DNA of 64,000 bases, taken from positions 2,728,001 through 2,792,000 of the forward strand of contig JAGYVD010000001.1 of NCBI GenBank assembly GCA_021209875.1, given 5' to 3'. Source of the stretch: Rosellinia necatrix. Its lineage: Eukaryota; Ascomycota; Sordariomycetes; Xylariales; Xylariaceae. The translations under genes and the position numbers were made by a program. This document shows positions 22,158 through 33,355 of this stretch, piece by piece. The notes under the pieces were generated by a model. That model was given only the letters and a program-made list of their open reading frames with translations, was not told where the DNA came from and searched no databases. Every line of letters starts with the position of its first letter. The stretch's first letter is position 1.

Positions 22158-23414
22158 CTACGCAGTCGGCGCCGTTGGTGTCTTCTCGAGAACTTTGATA
22201 CGATCGAGGAAGGCAGGATTGATGAGGGGATTGTGAAGCTCGCCGATAGTGGACATGCAGGCCGCCGCAGGATCCCCCGACGCGTCAAGGCTGCCGCTCC
22301 AATACTCATTCCCGGGGAACGCGTTCCCATCCCAGGCGTAGCTCAGGACGAGCAGCTTGCCCTCATCGTCGCCCCGGAGTTTCTCGGCGGGGTTGCGCCT
22401 CGAGAACCTCACGTCCACGAGCCGCCGGGAGGCGCCGAACGACATCCAGCGCTGCTCGAACCCGAGGACCTTGTCGATCCAGCCGAACTCCACCGTGTCG
22501 ATGTGGGAGAGGCTGTCGGCGAGCTCCTCGAGGGACTCGAGGCAGGCCTGGACGTAGAGCAGGGCCTGGTTGACGGGGCCGTGCCAGGCCCAGACGCCCA
22601 GCCCGAGGCCGACGACGTAGACGTAGGCCCGCTTCCCCGCGGCCACGGCCCGGCGGTTCGCCTCGAGGAACAGGATGTCGGCGGTGATGCGGATCCTGGC
22701 CTTATACAGGCTCTTGTCGAAGGGCGCCTCCGGGCTCGCGCTCCGCCCGAAGAAGTCGAGGAAGATCTCCCGGAGGCGGGGGTGCTGCAGGGGCGCGCGC
22801 GAGTCGGACAGGATGTACATGGAGTCCATGCGGTCCTGCCTCTCGAAGCGGGGGCCGACCAGGCCGACGATGACGCCGCGGGGCTCGAAGTCGCCCGGGG
22901 CGGCGACGTGGCCGCAGTTGTGGCGGCGGCCGTCGTTGATGAAGTGCGAGGGCCCGCTGACGCCGAGCAGGCTGCCGAGCATGATCTCGTCGTAGCTGAG
23001 GTAGTCGCGGAGGGTGAGGCGGGCGTTGCGGGGCTCGTCTCCGGTGCCGACGCGGTCCCACTCGGCGCGCGCGCCGCCGCCGCCGAGGACCTCGCCGGTG
23101 CGCAGGACGGTGTGGTCGGCGGCACCGACGAAGGCGAGCGCGCGCCGCTCCACGAGCCGCGCCGCCAGCCGCTCCCACGTCCACCCGGCGTGGTAGAAGG
23201 CCCGCTCCACGGCGCTGCCGTGCCGCCGCTTGTGCGCCAGGAACTGCTGCGCCAGCCGCGGGAACCACCCGTGCACCACGATCCGCGTCCCCAGCGCGTC
23301 CGCCCGCACCGCGTCCGCCCCGAACCCCGCCACGCTGTTGCTGCTGATCGGCGGCTGCACCCCGCGCGGGAAGTCGAGCAGCCCGAACGGCGTCAGGCTC
23401 GGGTGGGCTGGCAT
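22158..23414 (-). CDS. Conserved protein of unknown function, possibly DUF4804 group
   Basis: A single exon of 418 aa, GC-rich, no signal peptide or membrane helix. The body reads as a globular enzyme-like domain: TRIVVHGWFPRLAQQF near residue 45, RDYLSYDEIMLGSLLGVSGP (about 137-156), a GVIVGLVGPRFERQDRMD block, and a strongly patterned C-terminus with GKLLVLSYAWDGNAFPGNEY and then GDPAAACMSTIGELHNPLIN. That last pattern reminds me of the DUF4804 family, which from memory includes fungal proteins and Legionella MavL with a macrodomain-like ADP-ribose fold. I hold this assignment loosely and could not test it. The start codon directly abuts a CTTT repeat that forms the 5' leader. Convergent with the SDR gene. 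Confidence 0.75.
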   Translation of the reverse strand: MPAHPSLTPFGLLDFPRGVQPPISSNSVAGFGADAVRADALGTRIVVHGWFPRLAQQFLAHKRRHGSAVERAFYHAGWTWERLAARLVERRALAFVGAADHTVLRTGEVLGGGGARAEWDRVGTGDEPRNARLTLRDYLSYDEIMLGSLLGVSGPSHFINDGRRHNCGHVAAPGDFEPRGVIVGLVGPRFERQDRMDSMYILSDSRAPLQHPRLREIFLDFFGRSASPEAPFDKSLYKARIRITADILFLEANRRAVAAGKRAYVYVVGLGLGVWAWHGPVNQALLYVQACLESLEELADSLSHIDTVEFGWIDKVLGFEQRWMSFGASRRLVDVRFSRRNPAEKLRGDDEGKLLVLSYAWDGNAFPGNEYWSGSLDASGDPAAACMSTIGELHNPLINPAFLDRIKVLEKTPTAPTA

Positions 23415-23416
23415 CG

Positions 23417-23511
23417 TTTCTTTTCTTCTTTCTTTTTTTCTTTCTTTTTTTCTTTCTTTTTTTCTTTCTTTTTTTCTTTCTTTTTTTTCTTTTCTTTTTT
23501 CTTTTTTTTTT
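23417..23511. repeat. CTTT-type microsatellite in the leader of the 22.2-kb gene
   Basis: About 95 bases of pure pyrimidine on the plus strand, mostly CTTTCTTTTTTT units, start two bases upstream of the minus-strand start codon. On the transcript this would be an AAAG/GAAA-rich purine leader. Confidence 0.95.
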
Positions 23512-26500
23512 AACCTGTCTACCTACTATCTAACCTACCTGCTTTCCTGCTGTGGAGAGAGTCGCGCGGGGTTGAGGGGGGTGATGATGGCGGCGGCTTG
23601 TATGCGGATCAATGCTGAATTGAATTGGCGATGAAAAGGGTCCCGGGGACTTGGTGGTGAACTACCAGGATAGACAGATCATGGATGTGTGGATGGATGG
23701 ATGACACTCACTGGTTGGCTGTCTTGGTAGAGGTTCCGCTTTAATTCAGCCCTATCGTCGGTGCCGTCCTCGCCGCTTACATGCCTACGTACCTGCTTAT
23801 TTGGTATTGAGAACATGGTAAGAGTAAATACACCAGAGTGCAATCATCCTCGATCTTATTACCTATTCTCTCCTCCTATTGACGGGGTCGATTTTTTGCC
23901 CCTCCTAACTACTGCCGCTGTTCTTTCCTGGCCCTAATTTACAGGCAGAAGGGATTTTTTGTTTATAACATGCTCTAGCCAGTATTGTAATAATCAACAA
24001 GATTGTCGCTTGGAAGAGCATTTTTCTAAAGCCCCCTTTTGGAATCAGCGCGTGTGGCCATCGTCGGAGGAACCCCACCGAAATATACCAACGTTCATCT
24101 CTTTGCATCTTAGCACTACTGGAATGTGGCATAGAGGGTTACGGGTTAGAGGTATTGAACAACCAGATTCGCATGAGGAGTAAGTACGGAGACTGTTAAG
24201 TTGTGAGACAACTGATAGATCTGATGCTATCTCTATCAACCGCATCCAGGGAGAATGGTCGTTCACTGTGGCATGCGGTTTATGCAGTGCAACCATGTAG
24301 TGTGAGTCGAACTAATAGTCGCCAGTGATTCCGGCATATGTATATGGTAGTACTCTGACCCGTGTCCGGTGAAGGCCCGGAGGCTGGAGTTTGGCTCCGT
24401 GACACATTCCATGCTGAAATTGATGATCATTGTTCTATCCCAATAAGTCAAATTGGGCATGGCTGCGGCCCTTAGCTACGATTAAATTAAATTATTAGCT
24501 ATTTAATAGTCCACCTGTGATGTCGGGAGCATATCTTATGAACCTACGTATTCATCTTCTAGGGCTGTTGCCGTACTATAATTGTCTATACATATAACTA
24601 TTTTTATACGTAGCTGGCATACCTATATGTCTAACGAGAACGAGTCTATATATATATCTACGGCCTAACAATCTCATACGGAATAGCAATTCATCCTTGA
24701 GACGTGCTTATAGCCAAATTCCTATTTCCTTTCTCTATCGCAGTTTGATTGAGTGGGCTTTCCGACCCCATGCGGTAAACTCCAAGGAAATACCAACAGA
24801 AGTCTAAAATGTATATTGTGAGCTTCATATAGCGCCTAAGTATAAATCCCCCTCCTCAGGTGCTGTTCCAAGCTAACACGCTATTATTAAGCTGACAGAT
24901 TCTATTTGAAGTCGGATGGTGTATATAACGACAGCTCTCTAGGGCTCGGGACCCAACGGCATTAGAGCCCAATTCCTGTAAGTAATATATACGCTCACTG
25001 AAGTCTACGGGTCCGAGAGCCTGGGCGTGCATGAGTCGGGGAAATCTTACATAAGTCAAATGACAATATGAGCATTTTTTCCTTGTCAGACCTTTAATTG
25101 GCCGCATGTAATATAATTCGAGATTAGCTGTAGTAAAACGGAGATAAATCAAGCCAAGACCATAGCCGGCAGCTATAGGTTTGAAGCTAACTTCCCTAAT
25201 GTAAGGGGTGCAGGATTCTAATGCACATTTCTCCATCTGTCCATCCTCAACTCCGAATGGCCAATATAATTGCTAGAGTGTGGCTGATGGTCATCGCCGG
25301 TGTGGTGGGGGATCACAACCCCCCACCCCCTTTCCCCCTCTCTCCTCATGGCATTGCATTGGTTAGGTAGAGACTTAAGCCAACCTCTGGGTCAACAAAT
25401 TTAACAATGACTATTGCCTTTGTGTTACGGCGTCTTGAGTCACATTAGAAAAAATCTAAACATTAGATACCCAATACTAATATGGAGCAGCTAGTGAATG
25501 AACTAGGGTTTCGTTGCCCGCTGATAAGCGGATGCCCTTGCAGGATATGCATATTCTCCCGAGGATACCGCCAAGTGATGATCGCCCATGCTAGGCATGG
25601 CTGTTTGTCGTCAATTGGTGACCCAGAAGTCTCTGCCGTCGTGCTTTAGCCCTTCCGTGTGCACCGTTATGGCTATGGCTAATGAATCTGGGGAATGAAT
25701 CATTGGGGTAAAGAATATAACACGACCAGTTGAAACATGCTCGCTCACTTCATCGCCGCTCTCGTGTATATACAACAACCAGTATATACTTTCTGACGAC
25801 ACTAAGGGGCCGTTCTGTACTACTATCGTCGTTGAACAGATCTATTGGCGTTACTAGGTTCTTTTGCAATTATCGGCAGCCGATACCGGTCCCGAACCGG
25901 ATCTTTGGCAATTTCCGTATCTAGCCCTTCCTCCTGCACGGTCATTGGTGACTGTAGCTCAATTATATTGATGCTACTGACTGGGAAGCTGTTCTAGACA
26001 CCCGTCCGCGTGCACAACGCAAGGGGAAATGCGTCAGAAGCACGGCCGATGTTACAATCATATATATTCCCCGAGGGCCATCCCTGTGTTTGTCCTATAG
26101 CAGACGCCAATACTCGTTGGTAAGCACTTACCGACCCATCAACTTCTATTGTTGGCAAATGTTAGCTTCAATTACTGCGAAGAGGACTGAAAGACGTCTC
26201 CACCTGCCATGTACTCGATATTATACTCACCGCTTTCTCAGCCTGGATACCGGGGCTCATATGCATCCCAATGCAGAAATCAAGGACCAATCATTCACGA
26301 GACCCAGTAGGGCTCCTAAAATCCATCCCGCGCGTTGGACATAACGTCCCGTCATCAGCCGCTGCGTGCCACCTGTGGGATGACTCGGAATCGTAGCACC
26401 TAGAACAGGATGCCCAGCTTGAGTCATTGGTGGGTAGACAATGTACCACTCTTAACTTGGCCGAGGACTCCTTAGGTCCCACGACCGAAGTCCCGTTCCA

Positions 26501-26679
26501 GCAAAAGAAAAGGAGAGGGAAACAAAACATAAAAGACATATAAGAATGAAGGGATCGTGCTTAGCCCCCTTCCCCGTAAGTCCACCACAAAGACCGTCAA
26601 CCTGCCAGTCGATTCCCACTTGAGCCAACAAACCAACACAAAAAGCCTCTCGTCCCGTTTCCTTTAGGCAATTTTCATC
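23512..26679. other. Gene-poor region
   Basis: More than 3 kb without a recognisable gene. Composition shifts to higher A+T, especially 24480-24850 (short TATA-rich tracts). The longest frames are a 126-codon minus-strand frame (24856-25236) containing a CSYCHLTYVRFPR stretch, and 82-84-codon frames near 26090-26540; none shows domain features. The stretch may be an old decayed insertion, but no terminal repeats are visible. The final ~120 bases are the leader of the next gene. Confidence 0.4.
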
Positions 26680-27164
26680 ATGGTCTCTCTCTCTAAGCTT
26701 CTTATCACGATCGGCCTCGCTATCAGTCCAGCCATGGCCTACGCCGGGGACATGACCTGGTACAAACCCGGCCTCGGATCCTGCGGCTGGACAAACGGCA
26801 ACAACGACAACGTTGTCGCACTCTCTCCTTCCCAATCTGGGAATTGTGGCAAGTCTGTCCGGATCAACTACCAGGGAAAGTCGGTCACAGCCAAGGTCGT
26901 GGACAAATGTCCCGGTTGTGCTTCCGGCTCCATTGAGTAAGTGATGTGATGCACTCTCAAAGTTTTGTCGTGTTACTTCTTCCCCGCCAGCACAAGGAGT
27001 GAAGGCCAAGTGTGTCAGGATGGCATATAATACTTGAATACTTTCGATAGCTGATGCGAGAGAGAAATACTAATTACCCATATTACAGTGTCTCCCCAGC
27101 TGTGTTCGACAAGCTGGCCAGTCGTGATCTGGGACGAGTCAAGGTCACTTGGGATCTGATCTAG
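26680..27164 (+). CDS. Small secreted double-psi beta-barrel (RlpA/expansin-like) protein
   Basis: CDS join(26680..26936, 27089..27164), 110 aa. The N-terminal ~22 residues (LLITIGLAISPAMAYA) are a signal peptide. The mature ~88 residues form one double-psi beta-barrel: GDMTWYKPGLGSCGW at its start, then VVALSPSQ, CGKSVRINYQGKSVTAKVVD, KCPGC, and, after splicing, SIDVSPAVFDKLA ending in VTWDLI. The Asp in KVVDKCPGC and the Asp in IDVSP are the conserved positions of the fold. This is the family of plant-natriuretic-peptide-like and expansin-like secreted fungal proteins, often expressed during growth on plants; there is no cellulose-binding module. The 152-base intron (GTAAGTG...TAATTAC...TTACAG) is needed to obtain IDVSP. 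Confidence 0.92.
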
Positions 27165-29059
27165 ATTTTCAAGCAGCTCTTCGAGAGAAAACAGAATCTG
27201 CAAAAAAAAAGCAAATCATATTTTTGGATCCTAGACAGGAAGATATCTATATACCCATATGACAGCCCAGTACACTAATAAACTAAGAAATTCTTTTGTG
27301 GATGAACCCATGTCCCCTACTAATAAACAACAGTGTATTTAACAAAAGGCGATATTCATGACCACTCTCCGTGATATTGGTAGTGGAAAAATAAGGATAG
27401 ATTATCCCAAGATAGATAGTGAAGCGTAGTTTGCTCCAAGGAAGTAGAAAGTTTGTGTTCTGAGATGATACGAGGATGCTCCTACCACAAAGGGCACCTG
27501 TTGACCGATTTACACAGCTCGCGGAAATATATATACCTTTTTTTTTCAGACACATCCTTACAAATTCTATCTATCAGGTGGCTGAACAAAAATCCCACAT
27601 ATTCCTCTAACCGTTTATATATGATAACGTAACAGCTCATACGCTATCATATAATGACTGTAGAAAACTGTTCTACTTAGATAAACAAAGATTAACGGTA
27701 GTTAGATTAATATACTTGATAAAAGATTTGTGTCATCAATATTCCTATTAGAGCGTAATCGGACAGATATATGTTTTTAATCTCGACCATGGATTAACGA
27801 CGACGTTATCACATGACATTTTCGATTTGTTAAAAGCGACAGCGGTGACGATCAAAATATATGTCGTAAAATATAACATAGAAAAATTAAATTCATAAGA
27901 CACATAGATGTCAAGTAATTGTTATAATATGATGCATTAACGAGTATAAAACTGCAATGGTTTTTTAAATTGACTAGATGGTGTGGTGTGAGGTGAGTAT
28001 AGCGTATAATTAATGATCAAAACAATAGTATTAGCTTAATCACTGACAAACCACTTGTAATAACACCATTCATTATACTGACTATGAACGCATATACTTA
28101 AAGACTAAGCGAACAGAATAAGAGCTCACACTCTTCAACTAGGTACAGTCACTTCATATATCAAGTTAGTCTATACTGGTGATTCGAAAACCTAGACTCT
28201 GAGTCCAGTATGCTGCCCTCTGCTCTTGCCGATTCGCAGAAATCCCACCACCCCCCGAGACATCCGAGTACCTCAACCTGGACCGGCAACGAAATAAGAT
28301 CCTAGGTGATCCCGTTATTTGGGCTGATAACTCTGGTTCTGAAGCAACGGGTATGAAGTCCACGTCGAAGGCCAGTGTGGGGGATAGCGAGTTTGGTAGA
28401 AATTTAGACCTGGGCGTAGGTTGAACCTTGAGCGGTACGTGCGCTTTCACGAAACTTCTTCTGCGGAAAGTAGTTCTAAAAAATTGGGCAACTTAAATCC
28501 GTACTAAATTAGTCAATTGATGAGGGCAGGTTTGTCGTTGGGGTTGTGTAGATGGAAATTGTTGTATATGTCTCTACAAACATCCTGGCCCGTCTAAACA
28601 TTGTCAAATTAACTATTAGGACATTTGCAACCAGAGACGTGTACTTACATATATCTACACTTAATACCAATAACTGATAGCTGGAGATCATATTCATCAA
28701 TGCCTCTGTCTCATCGCTATTTTGTATGTGTGCGCTGGGTACCATTTCCCACATCAAGTTGTGTGTGATCAAACATTATACGCTGTGGTTCTCTCACGGC
28801 GCCAAAACCGACCCGGAGATACAAATAGATTAAAAACAAGGGGGTATTCTCGCCCGCGGATCCTATTCTGTTCGGAGATGTAGTCCTGGATAATGAACCG
28901 CATCTTCTGTTCACTTCCGGACATTCCGCACTTGTTTCCCTCGGTCCCTGACACCCTCGTACCAGCCGAACCATTTAATACCGGACAACCGTTGCCCCGG
29001 CCCGGACCCTACCCCCTACTCGCGCGCGCGCGTTTATCCAGTAAATTAGTCTGCCACTA
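27165..29059. other. AT-enriched gene-poor region
   Basis: About 1.9 kb with no recognisable gene. The segment 27540-28160 is markedly AT-rich with few CpG or long frames and looks like decayed repeat DNA, milder than the block at the right end. Frames of 85-94 codons at 28166-28974 are unremarkable. A CGCGCGCGCG run lies at about 29021-29030 near the 3' end of the RING gene. Confidence 0.4.
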
Positions 29060-29865
29060 CTAGTATGGGTAATCGATCTCTGCCACGCCGTGCTCGCCAA
29101 ATATGTCCATCAGACACGCCGGACAACGGTCGAGGATCCCGAAATTTAATCCGGAGCAAGGTCTAGACGTGCTAACTTCTATAAATTCGCGTTCAGTGGA
29201 GCGTTTGGGTATATAAATGCGGGTATAAGGGACGGTGGCCAATATTTCGGGGAGGCTCATGCTGGCATTGATTGTCGGGGGTATGATGTGATGCTGGCAT
29301 ACTGGGTAGATAAGCTTCTGTCTACATAGCGGGCAGAGAGGGACGTTATCCGGGTCCTCCATCTCTCTGAAGGACATCCACTCCATTAGACAGGCATTGC
29401 CCAGCATGTGGCCGCATGGCAGCACAGCTAGTTCCTCTGAATTCTCGTTGTTGTAGGGAACGGTCGGGTCGCTCAGCCAGGTCGGAACTTGGAGGCGTTT
29501 TTCATAACAGATCGGGCAGGTTACGTGGATTATCGCTCTCAAGTAAATATCAACTATCCAGAGGGTTCGGGGATGGTACCCAGAGACGTACATGGAAAGC
29601 TCCGGCCACGTGGAAATGTCGGTGATGGGGTCTGGAAAGGGGAGATTCCATAGCTGAGTGCTAAACTGCAGTCGACTTATATTGGCCGGGACACCCTCTG
29701 CCTATTCATCCCCGTTGTTTCATTAGTAAGGGTGTAGAATACATAGCGAGTTATAGTTCAGAATTGACCAGAAGGTAGACGATGCCCATCGATGTTACTT
29801 ACATGGAGGTCGCACCAAGGGAACTCAGACGCGTCCCTGTCCTCCGTGGTAGGTATCCTAGACAT
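29060..29865 (-). CDS. RING-finger domain protein, putative E3 ligase
   Basis: CDS complement(join(29060..29701, 29803..29865)), 234 aa. Exon 1 gives MSRIPTTEDRDASEFPWCDL; the 101-base intron has a GTAAGT donor, TACTAAT branch site and AATAG acceptor. The RING lies at about residues 83-150: C83-x2-C86, then C117-G-H119, C125, and C144-P-L-C147. The usual fifth ligand (His or Cys three residues after H119) is a Gly (GHMLGNACL), a variant I recall from other fungal RING proteins; with one ligand missing the second zinc site may be weaker. A downstream segment has an extra C-P-A-C pair (RCPACLMDIFG), perhaps another metal site. No membrane helix. Substrate unknown; this looks like one of the lineage-specific RING proteins of filamentous fungi. 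Confidence 0.82.
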
Positions 29866-30763
29866 GTGTGCTTGACCGGTTGCCTTCGAGCCTTATGGCT
29901 AGCTAAATGTGTCGGAACGCTCCCACGAGGACTTCCAGGGAGATAAGTATCATTGTAACTTCGGTTACTAAGTATGTGGGAAATTCCGATGTATTTCACC
30001 TTAGGTGCTAGGATTCGTGTTGCTGTTCCATTGAAAACGGCAAGAGGCAGGATGGTTAACATGCAATATAAAGACTAATGGAGAAAATTGTACGATAACA
30101 GAGACCTGGATTAAGCCTCAGGCCTCCAAAAATTAGTCTGACATGCGTGCTTGGGAACCCCCATTGATCCCGTGTTGCTCAGCCTCTCAGGTGATTCCCC
30201 AGTATCAACCTGTGCGTGGTGATTTGTTGCGCTATTTTAATCCGCCGTGCTTAGTTATACACACACCGGATGGGCGATCGTAGGCGAAACATTCACCTAT
30301 CTCTTAAAATTGTCTGGGTCCCGAGCTCTCTTTCCTCTGGGCTTGCGCGAGCTCAAAATTATTGGGAAGGAGTGTGCCGTTGGGCGATGGGCGACGGGAA
30401 GCATCTACCTCTGAGATATGCCATCATCAGCTCCAACTAGCAGGTAGAAACTACCGTGGTTTTCACATGTTAGGGAAAAAAGCCGCGCGAGTCCTTTTGG
30501 GAGACCCAACAGTTGTAACTGCCTGAGGCCCGGAGAATATAGTACAGAAGATTGGCCGCTATCTAATTTCCCCTGATTAAAGTATTTAATTCGGAAATTG
30601 GCGGAGCTGAGAAAAATATCCTCATTCTTCAAGCAGTCATCCAGTTTTAGAAATATTTCACATTGCGCTTTCCATATACCGGTTGTGAATTGACTTAATT
30701 TCACCATGAGAAATCCCACTCCGAACCCTCTCTCAACGAAGCCAACAATCCAAGTCCACACTA
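29866..30763. other. Intergenic region
   Basis: Between the RING gene start and the GH92 3' end. A 126-codon minus-strand frame (30405-30785) overlaps the last codons of the GH92 gene and has no recognisable domain. I see no supported gene here. Confidence 0.35.
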
Positions 30764-33355
30764 CTACCCTCTGATAGAGCCCCATTCCGTAGGCGTGTCG
30801 CTCATCTCGAAGAAGACGAGCCTAGCGTTAACCAACTCGCGATGAGTGATGACGGGGCTCGTCTTCCTCTCGCCGTCGATCGTCAGCGCCCGCACGTAGC
30901 GCTTCCTCGGCGCGCCCGGAGCGGCGACCACCAGCGTCTTCTCTCCGCCGGTCGTGGGGGCTCGCGCGGCTTCGCCGCCGGTGGCGGCCCCGCGGGGGAG
31001 GCGGATCGTCACCTTCTCAAAGAACGGCGTGCCGACGGCGTACTCGTCGCTTGCGGAGTGGACGGGGTAGAACCCGAGGGCGGAGAACACGTACCACGCG
31101 CTCATCTGCCCGAGGTCCTCGTTCCCGCTCAGCCCGGCGCTCGTCGCGTTGTACTCGCGCCAGGCGATCTGGCGGATGCGGTCCGCCGCCGAGCTCGGGT
31201 GCCCGATCAGCGAGTAGAGGTATGGCACGTGGTGGGACGGCTCGTTGCTGTGCAGGTTGTGCCCGCCGTCGAAGTGCTCGTCCAATTTCGCCTTCATCCC
31301 CTCGCGGCCACCTTTGAATAGCCCTGCCAAACCCTCTACATCATGGGGCACGTCGAATGTATATACCCACTTGTCGCCCTCGGTCCACCCCCATTTCTCG
31401 TTTGCGAAGGAACCGTTGGCATTTCGTGCTTGCATGAATTCCGTTTCGGGATTCCATAATTTGGCATAGTTCTTAGCTCTGTTGTCGAGTTCTGCGGCGG
31501 TCTTGTTGTCCCCTGCCGCACGGGCTACTATGGCACACTTTAATATTGATAATTAGCATCTCTATCCCTCCGAGCTCTACCTAGGGGGCTGTTAGGGGGT
31601 TATGTTGCGTTTCCTTACCGCCGCGTCATTAGATGCGTAATCAAGAGTCCGGGACGCAGATTCCGCCCAGCGATCATTATCCACCCAGCCATGCTGCAAA
31701 TAACTCGTCAAACCGGCCCGCACCTCGTAAGGGGTATCGGGCTCGCGGTCATAGTACAGCAGTTCAGTGTCTCTTTCTGGGGGCTCGTAGGCATCTTTGC
31801 GGACGGCGGCCCAGGCCTTGCTAATGTTAAAGGAGCGGAAACCGCGCGTGAGCGCGTTAGCCAACACGACGTCGGCGTTGGTGGCGATCATGATGTTTGC
31901 CTCGACCATGTTCGCCCACATCGGCAGCCTGCCGCTCCAGTCGAAGATATTCAGGAGCGATCGCATCATGCCGTTCACGCGCTCGGGAGCGAATAGCGTA
32001 AGAAGAGAGTGTTCTGCGCGATACGTGTCCCAGATCGACCATGACTGGTAGTAGGATTCATTGATGGTGTGGACGCTGTCCGTGTATCCGTTATAGAACG
32101 TGCGTGGGGAACCCGGGTCCCTAGATGTCGGCTCAGAGAAGTCGTTGGGATATTGCAAGGCGTGAAAAAGCCCTGTGTACCATATTGTACGTTGATCGTG
32201 CTTCTCATCCGTAGCGTTGGCCCCTTCGATGGTGACTCGTCCCAGCTTTTCTAGCCAAGCCGCCTTCACCTGTTCAACGGTGTGTTCAAACGAAGTGCCA
32301 TCCGGCATCTCAATATCGAGGTTCTTCCTTGCCTGTTCGATACTGACAAAGGAGATTCCGGTGCGGATCTCTACGCGGGTCGTTTCCGGGCTAAACCGCA
32401 CGTAGGCTCCCAGATTCTCCCCCGAGGCGCCCGGGGCGCCTTCAGATACATTCCTCCCAGAAGCTGTCCCGTAAGATTTGAACGGTTGCGAGAAGCGGGA
32501 TACAAAATATCCACTAAACATTGCGGGATTATCTGGCCCCAGTCGATAATCTTGTCGTTGCGGGTTACTACCGGAAATCTCTCGTCTCTTGGCATCAATT
32601 TCGATATGGCCCGTCCAGTTCTGGCGCGTCGTCTGAATGAAAACATATGGCTCTTTGGGCAGACTACCTAGGGCCCCCGGACTTCCGTCTTCATAATCAA
32701 GTCTTAAGTGGCCCGTATGAGCGAGTGCACTCATGGCAACTCGGATCGAACGTCTGTGAGGCCTCGTCTCGGCCGACCTTTTTGTCGTACGGCCATCAAC
32801 TCCGTCGCGAACATCGTCGGGGACTCCACCGGCGCCACCCGGGACAGGACCCTCACCAGCCGCAGCTTCTGTGAGGTCCCAGTCATGTTCGCCTTCTGTG
32901 TCTGCATCTAGAAGCACCTCGTATACATAGGGCGTGGTGATTTCCTCTGCTTTACGGAATGCCAGTCCGCGCTGTTCGAAGGCCGGTTTCACCTCGTCGC
33001 TCCAACCCGGCATGATCACCGTCTGCCCTGATTCTCCCATCCATATGGCGGGCTGATGCGTAGCTTGAAAGCCGTGTACGTAGGAGTCATTGTCGTGATA
33101 CGGCACCTGCGAAATGAAGTTCTCTCGCGTCTGCGCTGTCCAGCGGGTCATCCCAAAGGGCACGGATACCGATGGGATCATGCCCCCATTGTCGTTTGGG
33201 GAACTTCCATATGTGCCGATGTGAGGATTCACGTATCTGAGCACACCGGTATTGCCATGATAACTTGGCCTACCGGAATGGCTATCGCCTCTGGGGCGCA
33301 CTGCAGCGACAACCGAGTGCACACACACACTCAGCCAGAGCGTTGTTGTTTTCAT
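30764..33355 (-). CDS. Secreted GH92 alpha-1,2-mannosidase
   Basis: CDS complement(join(30764..31537, 31619..33355)), 836 aa. This is a calcium-dependent exo-alpha-mannosidase, secreted, acting on mannoproteins or N-glycans. Signal peptide at residues 1-18, then the GH92 N-domain start VNPHIGTYGSSPNDNGGMIP. Catalytic-domain marks are QSWSIWDTYRAEHSLLTLFA, SGRLPMWANMVEANIMIATN and, in exon 2, GNEDLGQMSAWYVFSALGFY. The 81-base intron (GTAAGG...TAAAG acceptor) joins YASNDAA to AIVARAAGDN in frame. Two oddities: an insertion of about 45 Gly/Asp/Arg-rich residues near 153-200 where relatives pass directly from VLLDA to IRVAMSA, and NIMIATNAD where family members usually have a His (THAD). The missing His may affect activity. 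The acceptor AAAG is unusual but keeps frame. Confidence 0.92.

Noticed and set aside
22092..23513. 473-codon plus-strand frame over the 22.2-kb gene
   Set aside because: Antisense shadow of a GC-rich gene with strong third-position bias; composition is Pro/Glu/Ala-rich and it runs into the CTTT microsatellite as polyPhe.
26452..27009. 185-codon minus-strand frame across the DPBB gene
   Set aside because: Antisense to a clear secreted protein with a correct intron; no domain of its own.
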